Shown here piece after piece: positions 1 to 9,237 of a stretch of DNA of 64,000 nucleotides. Each line of letters begins with the position of its first letter. The first letter of the stretch is position 1. The notes below the pieces were generated by a model that searched no databases, was not told the DNA's origin, and worked only from the letters and a program-made list of their open reading frames with translations. Location of the stretch: NCBI GenBank assembly GCA_030272585.1, contig BSYQ01000014.1:62001-126000 (forward strand), written 5' to 3'. The stretch is from Bryopsis sp. KO-2023 (Eukaryota; Chlorophyta; Ulvophyceae; Bryopsidales; Bryopsidaceae). Position numbers and translations under genes: made by a program.

Positions 1-42
1 GCCCTTCGAGACGCGGGCCAGATCACACCGGCGGCACTCGCA

Positions 43-1425
43 ATGCCAAGTATTGCCACCATGACCCCGCTTTTTGGACCGCCGCCACAGGCGTCGACAA
101 GTGCAACACCCCTGTTCACTCCACCGGCAACAATGCCGACACCCGAAAAACCAAATGCATCTACAGGATGGGAGGAACGTCTCCGTTCATTGGAGAAGCA
201 ATTCGCAGAGGTGACAAAAGATGTGCAAATGGCAGAAGCAGATGTTCTCGTGGGTGATAGGATGCAGGTCGATCAACGATCCCGACGGCCGATGAATCGA
301 AGACCTTGGACTCCTTCAAGTGGTACCAGTGCCGCTACATCACCAATTGTCTTCAGTCCGGAAGGACTGTTGCGACAAGTGGTACAAATTCGTCTTCACG
401 ATTTATTCCGTTGGTCTCCCAAATTAAAAGAAGAATTTCTGAAGCGGATGACGACACCGACACACATGGCAGAGCCGACATTTGACAACGGAGTACAAGA
501 CCTGATGGATGAAATCAATACGAACATCATGGAGCAACCTGCCGTTTTGGCCATGCCGGAAGATGATTCTGCCCCCGAGTTCTTCCCTACTGTGGCGACT
601 ATGACACCGGAGCCAAAGAAGAAGAACACACGAGTGACATGGGTGACTTGGATTTCGACACTTTTGACCCTTGTTGTCGGTTTCGGATATTGGATTGGAC
701 AACAGTGGAATGCAAGTATTTCTACTATCGACGTGATGAATTGCGGAGCAAGAGCGACCCCCGCGATTGTGCAAATTCAAGGGATAAAGATTGGAGGAAC
801 CGCTGAGAAGGGCATTGTGGATACCGGTGCTGGTGTAACACTTCTCGCCACCAAAGCCGCAGAAAGGGCAGGAATTTTGCATCTCATACAGCCGTCAAAA
901 GTGTGTTTCAGGACGGCCAACGGCAAACTCGCCACTGCTCGTGGCGTTATTCCCGATTTTCCCGTGAAAGTTGGAGGAGCGACACATATGGTGGATATTC
1001 ACGTTTCGGACACAGTGCCATACGCCATCCTTCTCGGGGTGGATTGGTTGCAGAAGGCTGAGGCGATCATTGATCTCGGCTTATCAGTCTTGCGATACAA
1101 AACATCACAAGATGAATGGGGAGAAGTTCCGCTCCTCTCTGGAAAGCAGCAGAAACGAGTGCGGTTTACGGAAGGACTGCCACAGCGGAAGAGTACCATG
1201 GAGGCAGCCAAATCAGGGCGTATCCCGGCACACACAAGAGTGGCGGTGCCGATACGTTTCTCGACCGGACAAGTGGCCCAATGCCATTTGTTCAACCCGA
1301 CGAACGTGGAGATTACCATAATCGCGGGCAGCAATCTCGACAACCGTCTCCGTACACATGACGGCCGTGCCTTGCGAAAGTTGAGTCCCGCCAGTGGCAT
1401 TCCCGCCACTGGCCAGTGCGTTTGA
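43..1425 (+). CDS. Element A polyprotein, N-terminal part with membrane segment and retropepsin (partial)
   Basis: The frame is open from base 1, so the ATG at 43 may not be the true start. Residues 1-190 are Pro/Thr-rich with a short charged helix and are not recognised; they may be the C-terminal part of a Gag. Residues about 199-219 form a hydrophobic segment preceded by PKKKNTR, which looks like a transmembrane helix with a positive flank. A retropepsin follows: DTGAG at 260-264 is the catalytic Asp motif, and ILLGVDWLQ at about 329-337 is the conserved flap-distal region seen in gypsy proteases. The frame ends at TGA 1423-1425, and RT continues in the +1 frame. A membrane segment directly before the protease is unusual for gypsy elements. 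Confidence 0.75.
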   Translation: MPSIATMTPLFGPPPQASTSATPLFTPPATMPTPEKPNASTGWEERLRSLEKQFAEVTKDVQMAEADVLVGDRMQVDQRSRRPMNRRPWTPSSGTSAATSPIVFSPEGLLRQVVQIRLHDLFRWSPKLKEEFLKRMTTPTHMAEPTFDNGVQDLMDEINTNIMEQPAVLAMPEDDSAPEFFPTVATMTPEPKKKNTRVTWVTWISTLLTLVVGFGYWIGQQWNASISTIDVMNCGARATPAIVQIQGIKIGGTAEKGIVDTGAGVTLLATKAAERAGILHLIQPSKVCFRTANGKLATARGVIPDFPVKVGGATHMVDIHVSDTVPYAILLGVDWLQKAEAIIDLGLSVLRYKTSQDEWGEVPLLSGKQQKRVRFTEGLPQRKSTMEAAKSGRIPAHTRVAVPIRFSTGQVAQCHLFNPTNVEITIIAGSNLDNRLRTHDGRALRKLSPASGIPATGQCV

Positions 1426-1570
1426 AGCACTCGTCAACAACCTTGGTGGCACTACAGCGGGTGCCCTACTGCCGCCAAGGAAAGAACAATGTAGGGCTGA
1501 GGTGGAAACTAAAGGAAATACATTGGCGAAACTTCCACAAAAATTGGAAAAGGACTTCCATTGGAGCACT
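1385..1570 (+). CDS. Element A pol linker in the +1 frame, up to the B insertion
   Basis: This frame opens after TGA 1382-1384, overlaps the protease frame for 41 nt, and runs without stop to the insertion point of element B. Crossing the duplicated gcact it continues in the same frame at 21352 (codons act then ggt), leading into RT. The encoded stretch is a poorly conserved linker between protease and RT. A single intact step of frame between two otherwise open domains suggests recoding or one recent indel. Confidence 0.6.
1390..1413 (+). other. Perfect 9-bp hairpin in the protease/RT frame-overlap window of element A
   Basis: GCCAGTGGC (1390-1398) pairs with GCCACTGGC (1405-1413) around a 6-nt loop. 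It lies inside the only window (1385-1425) where the protease and RT frames are both open, just before the TGA. It could assist recoding or be accidental. Confidence 0.5.
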
Positions 1571-1990
1571 TGTTAGTCTTTTAGCGCTATACGAGGTAGT
1601 TTGGGATAGAGCCGAGGGTGGCTGACGCATGTGGGTTCGCGAGTAAGACAGATTAGACCCAGAGTTTGGGGCATGCGTCAGCGTACTACACTTAGGGGTA
1701 CTTAAGAGGCCCACTCGTTGTTTTGACATTCACTTTACTTTGTAAGAACTCGGGATTCGTGGGATTGGTGTGTTCCCGCTTGTGTGTGTGTTTGTGTGTG
1801 TGTGTGTTAAGTGTTTGCCTGACGCAATCACTTCCCAACCCAAGTGCTCTAGTAGCGTTCACAACCGCGCTAGCTAGAGAGTTGTCTAAACCAACAAACC
1901 CCACAAGTATACTTGCGTTAGCCAGCAAGTTATCACGAATCCAATCAACACAGCCGACCACTATTGCGTCACCCACAAGCTTCACTATCA
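1571..1990 (+). repeat. Element B LTR 1 (420 bp)
   Basis: Begins TGTTAG and ends ATCA. It contains a GT-rich microsatellite at about 1780-1808 and four TGACGCA or TGCGTCA sites (1623-1629, 1674-1680, 1820-1826, 1965-1971). The first two lie in an 11-bp inverted repeat (1621-1631 and 1672-1682). TGACG is the core of plant bZIP (as-1 type) sites, so these are candidate promoter elements. No clear TATA box was assigned. Confidence 0.95.
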
Positions 1991-2135
1991 ATTGGTTTCG
2001 GAGCAGGGCAAGAACTTTAAGTTCTTGAGATCGAAACTTGTGAACGTGGCGCAACAAACGTTTTTGTTTGTTTGTTTGGTAGAGAGAAACTCCAACCGTG
2101 GTTGTTGAGTACTCCCAAATAGTGGCTGAGAGACC
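1991..2135 (+). promoter_or_regulatory. Element B primer-binding site and 5' leader, unit 1
   Basis: TGGTTTCGGAGC starts 2 bp after the LTR and is the likely tRNA primer-binding site; the same 12-mer follows the LTRs of D and E. I could not assign the tRNA. The leader holds a self-complementary stretch (AAGAACTTTAAGTTCTT, about 2008-2024) and a T/G-rich tract before the gag ATG at 2136, which has the strong context gaccATGG. Confidence 0.75.
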
Positions 2136-4790
2136 ATGGCTGACCGTGAACACGCATTGGCAGTGCGCGAGCCTCAAGTTGAAGAGCCAGGGATTGAACC
2201 TGAGTTCGATGAGGAATTGCCTGACGCACCCAATGTTGTGTACCAACAAATAAACGTCCAGAACATCCACAATGTCCAGCAAGCAGCTGTCGACATAGAC
2301 ATGGGAGCTGATGCGGAAGCCTTAAGAGAGGATGTGGATGCGGTCCATGACCGTGTGGACGATTTAGCCCACGGGCTAAGGGGTCACCTGCAGCAAGTTG
2401 ACCAGACACTGGGGCAGAGGCTAGCCCATGCTGAGGCCTCTGTGTCGAACCAACTGGCTGGCGCATCAGAGGTGATCGGGCAGGCGCTGGAAACACAGCA
2501 CCAGCATGCGCAACAGGTTGAGGCCACACAGCATGCGGTGGTGTCGCAACAGCAGAAGCTGGATTCAGTAGCGGCTCAACATAGTCGATACGAGCAGAGG
2601 CTATTACGCCAAGATATCGACCATAGAAAAGAAAGAGCCGAGATCAAAGCTTCTGTGGACGCAATAACGAGGAGAATGGATGCCGCAGACATTCTAGCGG
2701 ACTCTCGTTTTGCTGACCTAAAAGAAGCAACTGAAGCATCAGCACTTCAGTTAAAACAACTCTCCGAGTTATCCCTTGTTCAAGGGCGGAGAATTGAAGG
2801 CTTATTAGGAACTGTTGCGGATTCCAACGAAAAAGTCGAACGGACTCTAGAATTGTTTCGGGAGTCCTTGCATAAGCAAGGTGCTGAGGTGAAGCGTTTG
2901 CAGAGCTCAAGAGTAGCAATTCAAAAAGATTTGATTGCCTTGGAGAAAAAGGCATCCAAAACCTGGGATCAGCAGCAAGATGCAGCTGATGTGGTTGCCT
3001 TAAGATTATCTGGCCTGGAACGTAGCATGGAGGATGTGAGTGGCGGAAGCCAGAGGGCCCAAAGTGGAAGTGATGCTCGTGCAGTATCACCGGGGCGTGA
3101 AGGGGAAGTTGATTCCCCTGAGCCTGAGGACTCAGCCTTTGGGATGCCGCTGCCGAAGAAATCAGTAAAGCAGTTGGCTGCATCATGGCCGCCACTGGAC
3201 CAGAGCTTCGCGGTAGGAATGGTTGGGGCAGGAACCTCAACAATACCGGCTCCTCCAGCAGTACAGGTCGAGGAGGGTGAAATTGTTGCTGCAGAAGCAC
3301 CACCATGCACTGCAGTGGACAGCGCACCAGACGCTGATTTCACATTCCCTCAATTGATACCTCCAAGTACAAGAGCTCAGCCTGGAGTACGCATCTCAGA
3401 ACCCGACTCTGCCGATGGATCACGTAGACCCACACGAACTAACCCAAGAGTTCTTTCCTCAGCAGAAGTGTTATATCAAATTGACCTTGAGCGTGCTAAG
3501 GCACAGGTCAGAGAAGAGAAAGGAAAAGAACCCATGCAGATCCCCACACGTACTGGAAGATTGGGACTTGGGTTAAGTGCTTTGGGAGCAAGGGTAGAAA
3601 ATAATCCCTTTGCTGCACTTGGTTCATATGAGTCTACTGGTGGACCCAGTCGAGTTCCTCGCATGCGAGGTAACTTTGGAGACCCTGGTGATGACGACCC
3701 AGATGATGATGGCGGTGATGATTACCGCGACAGACGAAACCGCCCACCTTCCCGCATTCCAGGTGCGCCTGATGGCGGAGGAGGTGGTGGCGGCGGTGGA
3801 GATGGTGGAGGCGGTGGACCTCCCGGTGGACCTCCTGATGGAGGTGGAGGTGGAGGTGGCGCTGGACCAGCAGGGCCAGGACCTCCTAGGCAAGGACAGT
3901 GGTTGCCTAGCACCGTCAAGTTGCAAATGCCTCGCGCATTTAACGGAAGTGGAGAACCAAAAGCCCGTAAATGGCAAGTGCTCATGACGCGGTACTTGAG
4001 AACCTGCGGAGTGCATGAAGCACAGTGGCAATCGATTATGGCCACTAACCTTTATGGAGCTGCCTCGGATTGGTTAACGATGCAAGAGTTGAAAATTCAC
4101 CGAGGTGAAAGACCACCCTTCCGTGACTGGATGGACTTCATGGATGGCTTAGCTACAGCTTTCGAATTCTCTAGTGATCGAGATGAAGCGTGGCGTGACC
4201 TCCACAAACTCAAGCAGACTGGAACCGTGAAACAATTTGTCAAAGAGTTTCAGCGGTTAGTCTTGAGGATTCCAGACCTCGAAGAGGATCACCAGTATTT
4301 GCTCTTCGTGGATGGACTTAAAAGTGAAGTTCAGAAGTTAGTCGCAGCAACGGTACCTCGAGATGTCGAGGCCGCCATCATATCCGCCGAACGATTGGAA
4401 GCCCTTGGAGTTGGAACACAAGGCCAAGGAGGGCAAACCAATCAGAAAAAGAAAGGAGTCTGGCGTGGTGGAAGAAAGAAGAAAGGCCAGAATCAGGGTC
4501 AGCAGCAGCAGAACCCCACACCACCAGCCCAAGCACCACCACAAGCTGCCGCAGGAGTGCAACAGCAGCAGCAACAGCAACAAGGACGAGGAGGAGGACG
4601 TGGTGGTGGTGGACGTGGACGCGGTGGTGGTAACCGTGGAAGAGGACAAGCCAATCAGGGAAGACAGAACCCCCAGGGGGGAGGGGGATATAATTGTTAT
4701 CTTTGTGGAAAGAAGGGTCATCCTGTGAGGCAATGTCCTAGATTGGAGGAGGTGAAAAACCTCCCCGATGTAAAAAAGATGTTAAACTGA
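2136..4790 (+). CDS. gag: Element B Gag, unit 1
   Basis: 884 residues, the structural protein that forms the particle and binds genomic RNA. Residues about 1-300 are heptad-rich and predicted coiled coil, an unusually long N-terminal extension. The middle is acidic and Pro-rich, with a Gly/Pro-rich tract at about 550-590. A retrotransposon Gag capsid-like region follows (about 600-760; motifs DWLTMQEL and VKEFQRLVLRIP). The tail is Gln-rich, then Arg/Gly-rich, and ends with a CCHC zinc knuckle C854-x2-C857-x4-H862-x4-C867. ATG 2136 is the first in a Kozak-like context. The stop 4788-4790 lies directly after a candidate slippery site, so Gag-Pol is probably made by -1 frameshifting. Confidence 0.95.
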   Translation: MADREHALAVREPQVEEPGIEPEFDEELPDAPNVVYQQINVQNIHNVQQAAVDIDMGADAEALREDVDAVHDRVDDLAHGLRGHLQQVDQTLGQRLAHAEASVSNQLAGASEVIGQALETQHQHAQQVEATQHAVVSQQQKLDSVAAQHSRYEQRLLRQDIDHRKERAEIKASVDAITRRMDAADILADSRFADLKEATEASALQLKQLSELSLVQGRRIEGLLGTVADSNEKVERTLELFRESLHKQGAEVKRLQSSRVAIQKDLIALEKKASKTWDQQQDAADVVALRLSGLERSMEDVSGGSQRAQSGSDARAVSPGREGEVDSPEPEDSAFGMPLPKKSVKQLAASWPPLDQSFAVGMVGAGTSTIPAPPAVQVEEGEIVAAEAPPCTAVDSAPDADFTFPQLIPPSTRAQPGVRISEPDSADGSRRPTRTNPRVLSSAEVLYQIDLERAKAQVREEKGKEPMQIPTRTGRLGLGLSALGARVENNPFAALGSYESTGGPSRVPRMRGNFGDPGDDDPDDDGGDDYRDRRNRPPSRIPGAPDGGGGGGGGGDGGGGGPPGGPPDGGGGGGGAGPAGPGPPRQGQWLPSTVKLQMPRAFNGSGEPKARKWQVLMTRYLRTCGVHEAQWQSIMATNLYGAASDWLTMQELKIHRGERPPFRDWMDFMDGLATAFEFSSDRDEAWRDLHKLKQTGTVKQFVKEFQRLVLRIPDLEEDHQYLLFVDGLKSEVQKLVAATVPRDVEAAIISAERLEALGVGTQGQGGQTNQKKKGVWRGGRKKKGQNQGQQQQNPTPPAQAPPQAAAGVQQQQQQQQGRGGGRGGGGRGRGGGNRGRGQANQGRQNPQGGGGYNCYLCGKKGHPVRQCPRLEEVKNLPDVKKMLN

Positions 4791-4839
4791 CCGCCAGGCA
4801 GGAAACTGCTTCGTCTGAGCCTGGCCGACGCAAACGTCG
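4772..4839 (+). promoter_or_regulatory. Candidate -1 ribosomal frameshift signal, element B unit 1
   Basis: In the gag frame the last codons contain two heptamers of the right phase: A_AAA_AAG at 4772-4778 and G_TTA_AAC at 4781-4787, the second abutting the TGA stop. The pol frame (-1) is open through this point. Five nt after G_TTA_AAC a perfect 7-bp stem starts: GCCAGGC 4793-4799 with GCCTGGC 4819-4825. A second hairpin, CGACG 4826-4830 with CGTCG 4835-4839, follows. GUUAAAC is a slippery sequence used in arteriviruses, so the arrangement is typical of -1 frameshifting. Confidence 0.7.
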
Positions 4840-7800
4840 TAAGCGAAACAGAGTTCGTAGGCGGCGTAGGAAGCTAAGATCAAAAGTAGGTGCCTCGAAA
4901 AAGGTTTGTACTCACAGCGGAAAACCTGGGGCGCGGACTAGTACACCGCGTGAAGAGAGAACAGAGACACTCTCCACATCTACCCAATCGGCACATGACA
5001 ACTGCGATTGGAAAAATGAACAGAAGGAAAGCACACCGGATGAGATGGACGCGCCTCATGCGTCATCTGCATCTCTTCCCTCTGTTAGTGAATCTGTGGG
5101 CTCATTGGAGTCGCAGAGTAGTCTACAGGAGTCCCTGCCTGCAGACGTAGACGATAGTGGGTCAGAAACAACCCAGCGGTCTACCACAGAGCGAGTTAAT
5201 GTGTCAGAAGTTCGATCAACTTCGTCAACCAAGGGTGACACATGCCCTCTGTTAAAAATTCAAGAAGTGCCTGTGAGAGGGTACGAAGTAAAAGCACGGA
5301 TCAAGACCACGGACCTTTATGCATTCATTGATTGTGGAAGTACCGCAAACTATATCAATGATAAGGTAGCGCGTGATCTCGGGTTGTCGATTACACCAAG
5401 CTCAAAGAGAGCAATGTTGGCAAACGGAGATATTAAAGAACTGGCTGGCAGCTGTAACAACCTCCGAGTAAAGATAGGAGGGCTGAAGTGCAAAATGAAA
5501 GCGGATCTGTTCCCAGACCTTGGTTATGACCTAATATTGGGCATGCCTTGGTTGCAGAAAGAAAACCCCCGCATAGACTTTCAGCAGAATGAGATTTCAG
5601 TTTGCAAAAACAGCCAAGTGTTTCATCTCCCGTTGCGTCATCCAACCCAAGAGAGTATTGAACCTGAACGAAAAGTACAGTCGATACTGCAAGAAGTGCC
5701 AGTGACTGAGTGTTCAGCTAAACGAATGATGCGTCATCTCAAAACAGAGACAGCATTCATGGTTGTAGTGCAAGAGTCTGAAGAGAAAGCTTTAGGCCAA
5801 CATGAATTGCCTGACGCAATAGAGCGAACACAGCCATTCAACACTGAGGATGAGATTGGCAAACTTATTCGTTCAGACACCCCTGCCGAAATTAAAAAGG
5901 TGGTAGAAACACACCGTGGTGTGTTCCCTCGTGATTTACCCCCAGGGATCCCTCCGAAGAGAAAAGGTCATGAGTTTAAGATAGACCTGGAGGATCCAAC
6001 ACCTATCCATCGTCCAATATACAAGCTTTCACCAGCAGAGCTGGATGAAGTGAAAGCACAAGTGGACTACCTTCTGGAACAGAAGAAAATCAAACCATCC
6101 GAGTCCCCTTGGGGCGCGCCAATCCTATTTGTACCGAAAAAGGATGGAGGCTTAAGGATGTGTGTGGATTACAGGTGGATCAATAAGGTGACGGTGAAAA
6201 ACCGGTATCCTTTACCCCTGCCAGAAGAATTGATGGATAGAGTGTTCAAAGCCAAAGTGTTCTCGAAGTTAGATCTGCGATCAGGCTACTGGCAATTTCC
6301 AGTAAGGCCATCTGATACAGATAAAACAGCGTTCCGCACGAGATACGGTCACTTTGAGTTTTTGGTAGCGCCTTTTGGGCTAACCAATTGCCCAGCGCAA
6401 TTCCAAACTCTAGTGCAAGACCTACTCGCAGAGTTTTTAGATGATTTTGTTGTTGTCTTTATCGATGACATACTCATCTTCTCTGAAAATATGGAACAGC
6501 ATGCCGAACACTTAGAGAAAGTCCTGTCGCGACTAGCAGAATATCAGCTTTTTGCTAAGGCAAGTAAAAGTGAGCTGGCTGTCGCAACAGTAGACTATCT
6601 TGGCTACCGCATTAGCGGAAGTGGGTTAAAACCACAGGAACAAAAAGTGAAGGCAGTGAAGGAGTGGAAGGAACTACAGAGTGTTAGCGATGTACGTAGT
6701 TTCCTTGGAATGGTTTCATACTACAGGAAATTCATTCCCCAGTTTGCACATGTTGCTGGACCACTCCATGACTTAGTGAAAAAAGACCATCCCTGGAGAT
6801 GGGGACAGGTTGAGCGTGGCGCATTCAATGAACTGAAAAAGCGTCTAAGTCAAGCTCCCGTCCTTATTTTTCCAGATGCGTCACTGCCTTACACTGTGAT
6901 CACTAATGCGTCGAATGAGGCCATCGGTGCCGTGTTAACACAGGATCACGGAGAGGGGCTACAGCCAATAGCTTACCTCTCACGTAGATTCAAGCCTGCC
7001 GAGCTTAACTATGCACCATACGACAAAGAGTTGTGTGCAATATGTTATGCGATGGTGCAGTGGAGACATTATCTAGAAGGTTGTGCGGGTGGAGTAACAG
7101 TGTTCACTGACCACCAACCTCTGACACATATTCTGTCGCAGAGGAACCTTTCTAGAACCCAAGCAAGATGGCTTGAGGCGGGGTACCTGACTTCGATCAA
7201 CCCCAAGATCTCCTATATCAAAGGCAAGGCTAATGTGTTAGCAGATGCTCTCTCCCGCAGTGTTCCTAAGCCCGTGGAAACTGCGATGAACATTTCCACT
7301 TGGCAAGTGCATCAAGCAAGCCAAGATGAGTGGAAACAAGCCCTCCAAGCTGATAACTCCTTGGTGAAGATATTGCGGAAGCTTGAGAGTGGCGAGGAAG
7401 TTGAGGGATATTTCCTCAGAGAGGGAATACTCTGGACGGTCCCAAAGAGAGGATTAGTCGAGAAAGTGGTGGTTCCTAAAGGCCAGCGCAATAAGATCAT
7501 GAAGGAGTGCCATGAGACACCTTCAGCAGGCCATACAGGACCAGCGCGAACAGGAGAAATCCTAGCGCGGCGATATTGGTGGAAGGGGTGGATGAATGAG
7601 TTGAAGGCATTTGTGCGCGAATGCCCTGTGTGCCAACAAATAAAGGCTGACACACAGAAGCCTATGGGCTTACTTCAACCCCTGCCAATACCTGAGCGGA
7701 AGTGGGAGCAGATTACCACTGACTTGGTGACAGATCTACCAGCATCCAATGGGTTTAGTGCTGTAGCTGTCTTTGTCGATAGACTTACCAAGTTTGTGCA

Positions 7801-8785
7801 TTTCGCCCCATGTACTAAAGAGATTACCGCTGCAGGATACGCCCAACTTTTTATCGAACATGTTTACCGCAACCATGGCCTACCTAAAGTGATTGTGTCT
7901 GATAGAGACCCTCGCTTTACCAGCAAGTTCTGGCAGACGCTTTTTAAAGCTCTGGGTACAGAGATTCGTATGAGTACAGCTTACCACCCTCAGACGGATG
8001 GGCAGAGTGAGGTTACCATACGTACTCTGGAAAATTTTCTAAGGCCATATGCTGAGAGGTATCCCCATAAGTGGGTTGAGTATTTACCTACAGCAGAGTT
8101 TGCAGCAAACAATGCAGTGAATGCGAGTACAGGGTTCGCACCTGCATACTTGATGTATGGGTACCATCCAGAAACACCAAACATTGGTGGGACGGCAACG
8201 CAATTTCAAGTGGAAGCAGTGAAGACTATGGTAGCACGGATGGCACAGGACTTAGATACCGCAAAAGCATATTACTCTAGAGCACAACACAGAATGTGTG
8301 TGAGTGCAAACAAGAAGAGGAAAGATATTGCTTTTGAAAAAGGGGATAAAGTCCTGATAAAAAGCCGTTTTATTCCGTTGGCTGCTTTGAACAAAGTGAG
8401 TCCCAAACTGCGCCGTCGATTTGTGGGTCCCTTTGAAATTGTGGAGAAAATATCAAAGGTGGCTTACAGAGTTCAACTTCCGGAAACATGGCTCATTCAC
8501 CCAGTGTTTCATGTTTCTAAGTTCAAGCGTTATCACGCCTCGAGTGATAACAGCAGGCAAATACAACCTCCAGAAGGAGAGTTGATTGGTAGCGAAGTAG
8601 AGTATGAGGTCGAAAATATCCTAAGGGCTAGAGGTAAACGCAATCGTGAATACCTAGTGCTGTGGAAAGGATACGATCTACTTGACGCTACTTGGGAACC
8701 TGAAGCTAATCTGGTTAACGCACCAGATATACTTCGCGCATTTAAAGAGAAAGAAAGAAAAGAGTTGCAGAAAGGAAGAGAATAG
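4790..8785 (+). CDS. pol: Element B Pol, unit 1: protease, RT, RNase H, integrase, chromodomain
   Basis: Open in the -1 frame relative to gag from before the gag stop; the first internal ATG is 5045 and residues are numbered from it (1246 aa). The protease motif is DCGS at 96-99. RT has the catalytic FIDD motif with Asp 474-475. RNase H has Asn 621 where the first catalytic Asp of the TDAS motif is expected, while the later Glu and Asp motifs (KELCAI, FTDHQPL, ADALSR) are present. Integrase has an HHCC finger ending CPVCQQIK, a DDE core (TTDLVTD, VSDRDPRF, DGQSE) and a C-terminal chromodomain (about 1180-1240; EYLVLWKGYDLLDATWEPE). The chromodomain marks the chromovirus branch of Ty3/gypsy and in relatives directs integration to marked chromatin. 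Confidence 0.95.
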   Translation, partial: TARQETASSEPGRRKRRKRNRVRRRRRKLRSKVGASKKVCTHSGKPGARTSTPREERTETLSTSTQSAHDNCDWKNEQKESTPDEMDAPHASSASLPSVSESVGSLESQSSLQESLPADVDDSGSETTQRSTTERVNVSEVRSTSSTKGDTCPLLKIQEVPVRGYEVKARIKTTDLYAFIDCGSTANYINDKVARDLGLSITPSSKRAMLANGDIKELAGSCNNLRVKIGGLKCKMKADLFPDLGYDLILGMPWLQKENPRIDFQQNEISVCKNSQVFHLPLRHPTQESIEPERKVQSILQEVPVTECSAKRMMRHLKTETAFMVVVQESEEKALGQHELPDAIERTQPFNTEDEIGKLIRSDTPAEIKKVVETHRGVFPRDLPPGIPPKRKGHEFKIDLEDPTPIHRPIYKLSPAELDEVKAQVDYLLEQKKIKPSESPWGAPILFVPKKDGGLRMCVDYRWINKVTVKNRYPLPLPEELMDRVFKAKVFSKLDLRSGYWQFPVRPSDTDKTAFRTRYGHFEFLVAPFGLTNCPAQFQTLVQDLLAEFLDDFVVVFIDDILIFSENMEQHAEHLEKVLSRLAEYQLFAKASKSELAVATVDYLGYRISGSGLKPQEQKVKAVKEWKELQSVSDVRSFLGMVSYYRKFIPQFAHVAGPLHDLVKKDHPWRWGQVERGAFNELKKRLSQAPVLIFPDASLPYTVITNASNEAIGAVLTQDHGEGLQPIAYLSRRFKPAELNYAPYDKELCAICYAMVQWRHYLEGCAGGVTVFTDHQPLTHILSQRNLSRTQARWLEAGYLTSINPKISYIKGKANVLADALSRSVPKPVETAMNISTWQVHQASQDEWKQALQADNSLVKILRKLESGEEVEGYFLREGILWTVPKRGLVEKVVVPKGQRNKIMKECHETPSAGHTGPARTGEILARRYWWKGWMNELKAFVRECPVCQQIKADTQKPMGLLQPLPIPERKWEQITTDLVTDLPASNGFSAVAVFVDRLTKFVHFAPCTKEITAAGYAQLFIEHVYRNHGLPKVIVSDRDPRFTSKFWQTLFKALGTEIRMSTAYHPQTDGQSEVTIRTLENFLRPYAERYPHKWVEYLPTAEFAANNAVNASTGFAPAYLMYGYHPETPNIGGTATQFQVEAVKTMVARMAQDLDTAKAYYSRAQHRMCVSANKKRKDIAFEKGDKVLIKSRFIPLAALNKVSPKLRRRFVGPFEIVEKISKVAYRVQLPETWLIHPVFHVSKFKRYHASSDNSRQIQPPEGELIGSEVEYEVENILRARGKRNREYLVLWKGYDLLDATWEPEANLVNAPDILRAFKEKERKELQKGRE

Positions 8786-9237
8786 GGAAACAGAGTGTTT
8801 GATGGCTAAGGTGGAACTCCTTATTGCAAGGGGGCGCGAAAAAGGATACCTTAGAAAAACTCTGTCGACTTCCAAACCAACTCTTTAACTTTAATGCGTT
8901 AGGTGCCTAAGTTATTTGGCTGGCGCAGTAAGTGTAGCTTCAGTAGTACTTTAGAAACCGGGCAAACGATGTCACATTCGAGATAGTGTGGTTGTTCCGA
9001 GAAAACCCCTATCAAGTGACGTGTTGAGGTGGTCTTGACGGGACTCCAACCGAGCGAAACGTTGGTGTCTCACCCCAATAACTCAACGAGGAAAGTGTAC
9101 GAGTCACCCAGCCTTATAAGCGCAGCCCTCGAACCATTTTGCCCTAGTGTTTGTGTAAACGGAGCGAGCTCCTGAGTAAAAAAAAGAGTCTAAAGACGCA
9201 CAAACCGTTGTTTATATCTTTCTTTCCGACAAACATA
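8786..9237 (+). other. Non-coding spacer between pol and ORF3, element B unit 1
   Basis: 452 bp with no supportable ORF. It contains TTATAAG at 9114-9120, about 120 bp before the ORF3 ATG, which could be a TATA-like box for a separate ORF3 transcript. The only base difference noticed between the two units, G 9041 against A 18719, lies here. Confidence 0.5.

Noticed and set aside
1692..2282. 196-codon minus-strand frame across the B LTR (repeated at 11370)
   Set aside because: Antisense shadow of LTR and gag; low-complexity and without domain features.
4812..4830. H-type pseudoknot in the element B frameshift region
   Set aside because: The 4-bp second stem would leave a 1-nt loop across a 7-bp stem, which is sterically unlikely; two successive hairpins fit better.
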